NCBI GenBank assembly: GCA_038244055.1
Contig: JBBRTW010000447.1
Span: 1-6,020 of the forward strand
DNA: 6,020 nucleotides
Reading direction: 5' to 3'
DNA from: DASPKW01 sp038244055
GTDB lineage: Bacteria; Planctomycetota; Phycisphaerae; Tepidisphaerales; Tepidisphaeraceae
Shown: positions 1-4,742 of the stretch, one piece after another
Layout of the letters: each line of letters starts with the position of its first letter
Position numbering within the stretch: the first letter of the stretch is position 1
Notes under the pieces: generated by a model
Seen by the model: only the letters and a program-made list of their open reading frames with translations
What the model was told of the DNA's origin: nothing
Database searches by the model: none
Made by a program: the position numbers and the translations under genes

Positions 1-2294
1 GCGGCCCCGCCCGGCTTATCGGTTGCCAGGAAGAAATCGCGGCCGCCCATCGCGACGATGGGGTCTTCGCGGTTCAGGTGCAGGGTCGAGCCGGCGACGG
101 CCGCCTCGCCCAGCAATTTGCCCTCTTCGCTGACCGCCGCGGCGCGCAGAGAGGGCCCATCGGGAGAAGTCTTTTCCCACAGGATCAGCAGGCTGCCATC
201 GCGCTGGCGGACCGGATGCGGGGCGTGCGCGGCCTCGCGGGACTTGAGATGGGTCAGCCAGATGACGCCGGTCTCGCGCTGCTTGGTCCAGGCACCGGCG
301 AAGTTGAAGAACCCGCCGCTCTCGCTGGTCGAGCCCTCGGGAATGCCGCCGGCGAGGATGGCATCGCTCACCTCGTTGCCATCGGGGGCGCGCTCGAAGT
401 CCCTGATGATGCGCACCATCGCCAGGTCGCGCGGGTCATCGCAGCCGCCGAACGCCCGGCTGTTATCGAGCACCTTGCCGGTGGTCGAGCGGTCGGTGCA
501 GAAGACGACCGAGTAGCTGCCGCGGCCTTCGATCACTCCGCCGAGTTCAGTGTAGGTGTTGTTGTCGTTGGACCACTTGTAATACGTCTTGCCATCGGTG
601 CTGATTTCATCGTACTTCGGCGACCCGTTGCGCGGGCCGGTCGAGTGCTGTGTTTTGTAGGTGAAGACCACGCGCGATGCCTTGGCCGCGGGCGTGAACT
701 TGTGCAGGTGGACGCCGCGCGGGTAGCAGTCGCCGAGATCGAGTCCGATGAACGCGCCGGCCGAGTTGGTCGTCAGCAGGTTGCCGAAGGAGTGGCCGGT
801 GATCTGGCCGAAGTTCTTGTAGTTGGCCGGGTCACTTGCGGGGAAGACGACGGCGATCGCGCCCTGGTGATTCAAGCCGTCGCCGGACTGGTACATCGTG
901 CGCGGGAGGATAAGGGCGAACGCGCCGTTCTGATACGCCATGCTGCCGACCCAGCGGCCGCCGTAGTTCCAGACGTTGAGCCCCTTGCCGGCGGCGGTGA
1001 CATCGAGGGGGACCTTGCCCATCGCCTTGCCGTCGCCACCCGCGCCGTGGAGGAACGCTTTAAGCGGGACGGCGGCGTTGCGGCCGGAGGGGGTCTTCTG
1101 AATCTCGACGTAGCACAGATTGCCCGAGGCGTCGGCGCAGCCCGCGGCGAGGATCCCATCGTCCATGCCGGCGAGGCGGATCGTCTCGTGCCCGGTGAGG
1201 TCGGCATCGATCCAGGTGATGTAGATCCCGCTGCCGGCTTTCTCCTTCTCCTGCCAGAGAACGCCCAACTGCTGTGTGCGGGCGTTCTGGATCAGGATCA
1301 TCCGCCGCGGATCGGACATTGTCGGTGAGGCATCACCGCCTGCCGCGCCCGCCGCTCCCGCCGGGCGCGCCCGGGCCGGGGCCGACAGGTCGTAGGAGAA
1401 CAGGTGCAGAGGGGAAGCGATCGGCGGGGCGGCATCCCATGCGACCGTGGCGCACCATCCGATGTGCGCAAGTCCCTCGGATAGTTTGGCATCCTGGCCG
1501 GAAACCGATTCACGCGTGACCGCGCCTGGTGCCGCTTGATGGAGCGAAAGGAGCGCAAGCAGGCCCTCTTCGCCCGCGGCCACTCCCTTGGCGGCATGCC
1601 GCGCCACCGTTTCGGCGAGGGCGGGCGCGGCCGCGGACCAGACCGCCACATCGCTGATGAAACCCTTGAATCCGGGCATCTCCTGCCCCGCGCGACGAGT
1701 CGGCGGTGCGGCGTGCCCAATGATGAGCGGCAACGGCGATGACGCTACCGTGACGCCGGCGAGGTGTTGCTCACCAACCGCTTTGCCGTCGAGGTAAACC
1801 ACCAGGTCCGCGCCGTTCCATGTGGCGGCGGCATGGTGCCAGTGGTGCAGGTCCCACGGCTGCTTGCTGGTTACCGTGATACTCCGTCCCTTGCCGACGC
1901 GAAGCGTGAAGGCGATCCGGCTGGCCTGCGTCAGATCGAAGTGGAACGCGGAGGAGTCGGCGGCCTTGGGGTCATCGGTCCACTGCGAAACCGCGCGAAT
2001 GGCCTGGGTCGGGGCCACGTGGGCGATGAAGCGGAACTCGACTCCGAAGGGCTTGCCATCCGCCGGGAGTTTCGGCGCTGGTGCCTCGACGGTCCCACCA
2101 CCGCCAAAGCAGAGTGAGACGTCTTCGCCGCGGGCGTCACATGCGAGCAGGAAGATCGCCAGGCAAAGCGCCGAGCCGGCCAGGTACGTTCGCGGCGTAG
2201 ACCTCGCCGGTGCAGGGGCGGCAATCGTACTGGTCGAACGGACGCACGGGCCGCATGCCGCCACAGCGCGAATTCCCTTCCGATGGATAGTCAT
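1..2294 (-). CDS. Exported LamG-domain protein with probable C-terminal beta-propeller (partial, 3' end off window)
   Basis: The reverse strand reads open for 764 codons from an ATG at 2294-2292 with no stop before the left edge, so the C-terminus is missing. A GGAG at 2302-2305, 7 bases before the ATG, supports this start. Residues 1-36 are basic and polar. Residues 37-51 are hydrophobic (TYLAGSALCLAIFLLAC), giving either a lipobox-like LLAC at 49-52 or a signal-peptidase site near DARG-E at 53-57. Residues about 83-235 match the LamG/concanavalin A-like (Laminin_G_3 type) pattern: WHHAAATW around 152-159, VVYLDGK at 165-171, LIIGH at 190-194 and FKGFISDVAVW at 209-219. An Ala/Gly/Pro-rich linker lies at about 303-324. 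The rest is rich in beta-strand patterns and reads like propeller blades, with conserved-looking stretches DDPRDLAMVRIIRDFE (about 619-634) and ESGGFFNFAGAW (about 656-667). The LamG call is firm. The propeller is inferred, and the substrate (probably a glycan or surface ligand) is unknown. Cell-surface or periplasmic location is likely. Confidence 0.87.
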   Translation of the reverse strand, partial: MTIHRKGIRAVAACGPCVRSTSTIAAPAPARSTPRTYLAGSALCLAIFLLACDARGEDVSLCFGGGGTVEAPAPKLPADGKPFGVEFRFIAHVAPTQAIRAVSQWTDDPKAADSSAFHFDLTQASRIAFTLRVGKGRSITVTSKQPWDLHHWHHAAATWNGADLVVYLDGKAVGEQHLAGVTVASSPLPLIIGHAAPPTRRAGQEMPGFKGFISDVAVWSAAAPALAETVARHAAKGVAAGEEGLLALLSLHQAAPGAVTRESVSGQDAKLSEGLAHIGWCATVAWDAAPPIASPLHLFSYDLSAPARARPAGAAGAAGGDASPTMSDPRRMILIQNARTQQLGVLWQEKEKAGSGIYITWIDADLTGHETIRLAGMDDGILAAGCADASGNLCYVEIQKTPSGRNAAVPLKAFLHGAGGDGKAMGKVPLDVTAAGKGLNVWNYGGRWVGSMAYQNGAFALILPRTMYQSGDGLNHQGAIAVVFPASDPANYKNFGQITGHSFGNLLTTNSAGAFIGLDLGDCYPRGVHLHKFTPAAKASRVVFTYKTQHSTGPRNGSPKYDEISTDGKTYYKWSNDNNTYTELGGVIEGRGSYSVVFCTDRSTTGKVLDNSRAFGGCDDPRDLAMVRIIRDFERAPDGNEVSDAILAGGIPEGSTSESGGFFNFAGAWTKQRETGVIWLTHLKSREAAHAPHPVRQRDGSLLILWEKTSPDGPSLRAAAVSEEGKLLGEAAVAGSTLHLNREDPIVAMGGRDFFLATDKPGGA

Positions 2295-2537
2295 GAGCAA
2301 GCTCCGATGTCGCGGTTTCCTCGTGCCGCCGATCAGGGCGATCCTCAGGGAAAGTCGGCCGGGTGAAAATCCGCGTGCGCCACAGATTACCATCGCCCGC
2401 CGGGCGCGTCTCTAGCTGCGGGCCTGTCCACAGCGCCATGGAAACCGAACTTCCGTCAATAGCCCGACCACCAGGCAACCGTTCGAAACCGCCCGGAGCG
2501 GGCCGCTGCATCCTGAACCTTCCGGACTCGGCGGGCG
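2295..2537. other. Divergent intergenic region
   Basis: This stretch separates the minus-strand LamG gene from the plus-strand genes and should hold promoters for both directions. On the minus strand there is a TTGACG at 2459-2454 but no acceptable -10 box at the right distance, so I do not call a promoter for the LamG gene. A short GC hairpin (GCCCG, loop GAG, CGGGC) sits at 2491-2503 with no T-tract and is unlikely to be a terminator. No open reading frame here looks convincing. Confidence 0.6.
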
Positions 2538-2543
2538 TATGAT
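2513..2543 (+). promoter_or_regulatory. Possible sigma70-type promoter before the orphan ORF
   Basis: CTGAAC at 2513-2518 and TATGAT at 2538-2543 are separated by 19 bases. The -10 box matches TATAAT at 5 of 6 positions. The -35 box matches TTGACA at only 3 of 6 and the spacer is long. The arrangement resembles the element at 3978-4007. If it is real, transcription would start near 2550, downstream of the ATG at 2539, and translation of the orphan ORF would have to begin at the GTG at 2575. Confidence 0.25.
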
Positions 2544-2841
2544 TATCAGGCTAAAGTATGTAGACTGGAGAATTGTGAAGAATTCCAACAGTAAAAGAGC
2601 CGTCATCCGCCCTACCGAACAACCTCCCGAAGCGATCGTACCGCCCGGCGGTGTGCCGCAGACAGCTCCGGGCCAACGGTCAAAGGAAGCCCGTAACAGG
2701 GCAAATACGATCAAAAACTCAGCGAAAGTCGAGCAGTACCTGATGGAAGTGGAAAAGGTCCACGGGTTCGCCGAATCGTGGGCATTAAGAGAGAAACTGG
2801 AACAAGGGCTGGTATCGTTCAATGAACTGAAGCGGCTTTGA
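2539..2841 (+). CDS. Hypothetical protein, short orphan ORF
   Basis: This ORF encodes 100 residues from ATG 2539, or 88 from GTG 2575. The GTG has GGAG at 2567-2570 only 4 bases upstream; the ATG has no clear ribosome binding site but is the longer form, so the start is undecided. I do not recognise the family. There is no signal peptide, membrane segment or cysteine. The middle (about 24-48) is Pro/Gln-rich and probably disordered. The last 50 residues are charged and helix-like, ending in ESWALREKLEQGLVSFNELKRL-type heptad spacing that could form a short amphipathic or coiled-coil segment. About 59% of codons end in G or C by my count, clearly below the neighbouring genes, and AGA, AGG, GTA and CTA occur. 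This could mean recent acquisition, weak selection, or a non-coding stretch. The charged, helix-prone C-terminus favours a real gene over the opposite-strand reading. Confidence 0.5.
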   Translation: MIIRLKYVDWRIVKNSNSKRAVIRPTEQPPEAIVPPGGVPQTAPGQRSKEARNRANTIKNSAKVEQYLMEVEKVHGFAESWALREKLEQGLVSFNELKRL

Positions 2842-2930
2842 TACGCAGGGGCAGCCGATTGTTTCTTTGCCGGTAAAGGGCTACCGTGTTTCGAGTAGCG
2901 CCAAACTCCCACACGAAAGAAGAAGCCACC

Positions 2931-3062
2931 ATGGGCGATCGATCCCCCAAGTCAGTCCAAAAGCAAGCCTCGCAGAAGCAAGCCAAGAGCGATAGCGCCG
3001 ACCAGAAGAAACGCCAGGATGTGGCGGCCAAACAAAAACAGGTGGTGGCGAAAAAGAAGTAA
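2931..3062 (+). CDS. Small basic Lys/Gln-rich protein (43 aa)
   Basis: An ATG at 2931 opens a 43-codon frame ending in TAA at 3060-3062. The product begins MGDRSPKSVQKQ and ends VVAKKK. It has 11 Lys, 2 Arg and 8 Gln against 4 Asp, a net charge near +9, and no aromatic residue or cysteine, so it is probably disordered or helical and may bind nucleic acid or another polyanion (inference). From memory, short proteins beginning MGD(R/K)SPK with Lys/Gln/Ala repeats recur in distant bacteria as uncharacterised proteins; I cannot confirm this here. A purine-rich AAGAAG at 2920-2925 is a weak ribosome binding site. The TAA lies 19 bases before the start of the DsbD-like gene on the same strand, which suggests co-transcription. 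The frame is too short for many gene finders and would be suppressed by a longer upstream start (ATG 3019) assigned to the next gene. Confidence 0.68.
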   Translation: MGDRSPKSVQKQASQKQAKSDSADQKKRQDVAAKQKQVVAKKK

Positions 3063-3081
3063 GGCACTATTCTCAACTGTC

Positions 3082-3942
3082 ATGAAAGCAATCGTGCTGC
3101 TGGCGATCGTGGCCCTGACTCTATCGCCCATCGCCGGCGCGGCCTCCCCTTCCGAACTCGTCCGCGCGCAGCTTCTCGCCGACGTCTCGGCGGTTGCGCC
3201 TTCGACTTCCTTCCTGATTGGCGTGCGAATCCAGATCAAGCCCCAGTGGCACATCTACTGGGCCAATCCAGGCGAAACCGGAACCGCCACCCAGATCGAT
3301 GCCACCGGCCCGGCGGGGTTCACTTTTGGCTCGATTCAGTGGCCGATTCCGGCCAAACTCAACACCGAAATGGGACTCTCTTACGCTTACGAAAATGAAG
3401 TGCTGCTGCTCATTCCCGTGACGGTGTCGAAAGACGTCGCCATCGGCACTGAGGCGACGCTCACCGCCCATGTCAAATGGCTGGCCTGCCACGATACCTG
3501 CATCGAGGGAGAGGCCCGGTTGTCGATCAAGATTCCGGTGGCAGCGCAGGCCGCGCCGGCGAATCAGGAACTCTTCGCACAATGGCGGGCGCTGCTGCCG
3601 GTGGCGCTCGATTCAGCCATGGCCGGCAAGTTAATCGCCAAAAGAGAGCAATCATCCGCCACCACGGGCAACGGGGCTGCGGTCCCGCTTCCCGCCGTGA
3701 CCGTGACCTGGCATTCGATGCCCGCCAAGGTTGACTGGTATCCACTGGCCACGCCGGCGGTGATGATTGAGGATGTGAAGGTGGAAAAGGCGGGCGATAC
3801 AACGGTTATCCGGTTCAAACCGACGGTTTATAAGCCCGAAAAAGTTCCCGGAGGGGTGGTGGATGGGGTACTCGTATTCGATGACGCCAGGGGCAATCGC
3901 CAGGGGATCGCCTTCCCGGTTGGGGTTGGCACGGCAAAGTAA
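3082..3942 (+). CDS. Exported DsbD N-terminal-domain protein (thiol:disulfide interchange type, stand-alone)
   Basis: The product is 286 residues. I choose ATG 3082 because it begins directly with a signal peptide (MKAIVLLAIVALTLSPIAGA, cleavage near A20 or A21) and avoids overlapping the 43-codon gene; an in-frame ATG at 3019 would add 21 residues. No good Shine-Dalgarno precedes it, so coupling to the upstream gene is possible. Residues about 25-155 match the DsbD N-terminal immunoglobulin-like domain: the WHIYWANPGETG stretch at 56-67, SIQWPIP at 84-90, YAYENEVLLLIPV at 101-113 and VKWLACHDTCIEGEA at 131-145. C136 and C140 are the only cysteines and form the expected redox pair. Residues about 160-286 form a second beta-rich domain without cysteines. 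In classic DsbD this module is followed by membrane and thioredoxin domains that pass electrons from the cytoplasm; both are absent here. It is therefore probably a soluble periplasmic dithiol carrier or reductase whose electron donor lies elsewhere (inference). Confidence 0.9.
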   Translation: MKAIVLLAIVALTLSPIAGAASPSELVRAQLLADVSAVAPSTSFLIGVRIQIKPQWHIYWANPGETGTATQIDATGPAGFTFGSIQWPIPAKLNTEMGLSYAYENEVLLLIPVTVSKDVAIGTEATLTAHVKWLACHDTCIEGEARLSIKIPVAAQAAPANQELFAQWRALLPVALDSAMAGKLIAKREQSSATTGNGAAVPLPAVTVTWHSMPAKVDWYPLATPAVMIEDVKVEKAGDTTVIRFKPTVYKPEKVPGGVVDGVLVFDDARGNRQGIAFPVGVGTAK

Positions 3943-3977
3943 ATTGCGGCGGGTCGGCCATTTCTTTCGAGCATGCA

Positions 3978-4007
3978 TTGAACGTTTTCGCACCTGGCGA
4001 CTATGAT
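3978..4007 (+). promoter_or_regulatory. Probable sigma70-type promoter for the thioredoxin-like gene
   Basis: TTGAAC at 3978-3983 and TATGAT at 4002-4007 are separated by 18 bases. They match the -35 and -10 consensus at 4 of 6 and 5 of 6 positions. Initiation would fall near 4014, leaving a leader of roughly 112 bases before ATG 4126. The leader holds a near-palindrome (AGCGGC, loop GCTC, GCCGCT) at 4072-4087, a 6-bp GC stem. This gives the downstream gene its own promoter, separate from the DsbD-like gene. Confidence 0.42.
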
Positions 4008-4109
4008 TTGTGTGGATCATCTCTATTGGCTCACCGCGGAAGCGGATGCCATGGGGTCACTCGGCCGAAAAAGCGGCGCTCGCCGCTGGGCTGCGTTCCC
4101 TAAATCAAC

Positions 4110-4119
4110 CCTCCGGAGG
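4110..4119 (+). promoter_or_regulatory. Strong Shine-Dalgarno fixing the start at 4126
   Basis: GGAGG at 4115-4119 lies 6 bases before ATG 4126 and decides this start over the in-frame ATG at 4003, which lies inside the proposed -10 box and would add 41 residues ahead of the signal peptide. The GGAGG is the right half of a perfect 10-base palindrome, CCTCCGGAGG. This is the clearest ribosome binding site on the plus strand of the window. Confidence 0.85.
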
Positions 4120-4125
4120 TTACGC

Positions 4126-4674
4126 ATGAATCGCTTCTTCGTCCTCGCAATCGCCACCCTGGCCACGGCCGGAATCGTCATCGCCGCCGAAGTCAAGTCC
4201 GGTCTGGAAACCGGCGAGGCACCCACCGCGTTTAACGTCAAGGACATCACCGGCCCAAACAAAGGCAAGAGCCTCTGCTATCGCTGCCAGTATGGCGCCA
4301 AGCCGGTCACCGCGATCTTCACCCGCGAAGTGACCCCGGAGCTGGCGGCGCTGGTCAAGGAAGTCGATACGGCCGTCGGCGTCAACAAGGATAAGAACCA
4401 CCGCGCGTTTCTGGTCCTGCTGACCGATGATGCCGATGCGGGCGCCAAGCAGCTCGAGAAGCTGGCGGCCGATCAGAAGATCACCAACGTTCCGCTCACG
4501 ATCTTCGACGGCACGGCCGGCCCGGCCCCGTACAAGATCGCCAAGGACGCCGCCGTCACCGTTCTGCAGTGGAACAAGATGCGCGTGCAGTCGAACCATG
4601 CGTTCGACAGCGCCAAGCTCACCGATGAGCAGGTGAAGGCGGTCACTTCCGACACCGCGAAGATTCTGAACTGA
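4126..4674 (+). CDS. Exported thioredoxin-fold protein with displaced CxxC (CYRC)
   Basis: The product is 182 residues and starts with a signal peptide (MNRFFVLAIATLATAGIVIA, cleavage near A20 or A21), so it acts in the periplasm. The order of predicted elements fits a thioredoxin fold: strand PVTAIFTR at 60-67, helix TPELAALVKEVDTAV at 70-84, strand AFLVLLTDD at 94-102, helix around 106-118, a likely cis-proline in NVPLTIF at 121-127 (P123), strand VTVLQWNKMRV at 144-154, then NHAF at 157-160 and a final helix. The only cysteines are C51 and C54 (CYRC). They lie before the first strand rather than after it, where thioredoxin has WCGPC. I recall small planctomycete proteins with this layout annotated only as thioredoxin-like or redoxin-like. 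A thiol redox or metal-binding role is plausible, but the partner is unknown. It has its own promoter-like element, a strong ribosome binding site and an intrinsic terminator, so it is probably monocistronic and well expressed. Confidence 0.9.
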   Translation: MNRFFVLAIATLATAGIVIAAEVKSGLETGEAPTAFNVKDITGPNKGKSLCYRCQYGAKPVTAIFTREVTPELAALVKEVDTAVGVNKDKNHRAFLVLLTDDADAGAKQLEKLAADQKITNVPLTIFDGTAGPAPYKIAKDAAVTVLQWNKMRVQSNHAFDSAKLTDEQVKAVTSDTAKILN

Positions 4675-4700
4675 TCCCGGATTGGGACCTGAATCAACGA

Positions 4701-4732
4701 GGCCCGCGCCCGTGATCGGGCGCGGGCCTTTT
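4701..4732 (+). terminator. Intrinsic (rho-independent) terminator
   Basis: GGCCCGCGCCCG (4701-4712) pairs perfectly with CGGGCGCGGGCC (4717-4728) across a TGAT loop, a 12-bp stem rich in G and C, followed by TTTT at 4729-4732. A4700 can add one more pair with T4729. It begins 26 bases after the stop of the thioredoxin-like gene and ends 10 bases before the next start codon. Confidence 0.92.
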
Positions 4733-4742
4733 GTGCGTTTGA

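Noticed and set aside
78..1328. 416-codon plus-strand open frame opposite the LamG gene
   Set aside because: It is antisense to the much longer minus-strand frame, whose LamG motifs are clear. The product is an Ala/Gly/Arg/Val/Asp-rich string without recognisable motifs, as expected from the G/C third-position bias of the true gene.
2481..2489. GTTCGAAAC, resembling a tRNA T-loop
   Set aside because: The flanking bases do not form the 5-bp T stem, and no acceptor, D or anticodon arms can be found around it.
2833..2868. CGGCT...AGCCG hairpin followed by a T-rich run, as a terminator after the orphan ORF
   Set aside because: The stem is only 5 bp with a 15-base loop and the T run is interrupted, so it is too weak to call.
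2412..2912. 166-codon minus-strand open frame opposite the orphan ORF
   Set aside because: It gives a Ser/Pro/Cys-rich product with no coherent pattern. The plus-strand reading has a charged helical C-terminus and is more protein-like, though neither is certain.
2925..2934. GCCACCATGG, identical to the vertebrate Kozak consensus
   Set aside because: All other evidence is bacterial, and a 10-base match around a start codon can arise by chance. It is not evidence of a vector or eukaryotic sequence.
3019..3081. Upstream in-frame start for the DsbD-like protein
   Set aside because: It would overlap the 43-codon gene by 44 bases and place a Trp/Arg/Lys-rich tail before a complete signal peptide that already begins at 3082.
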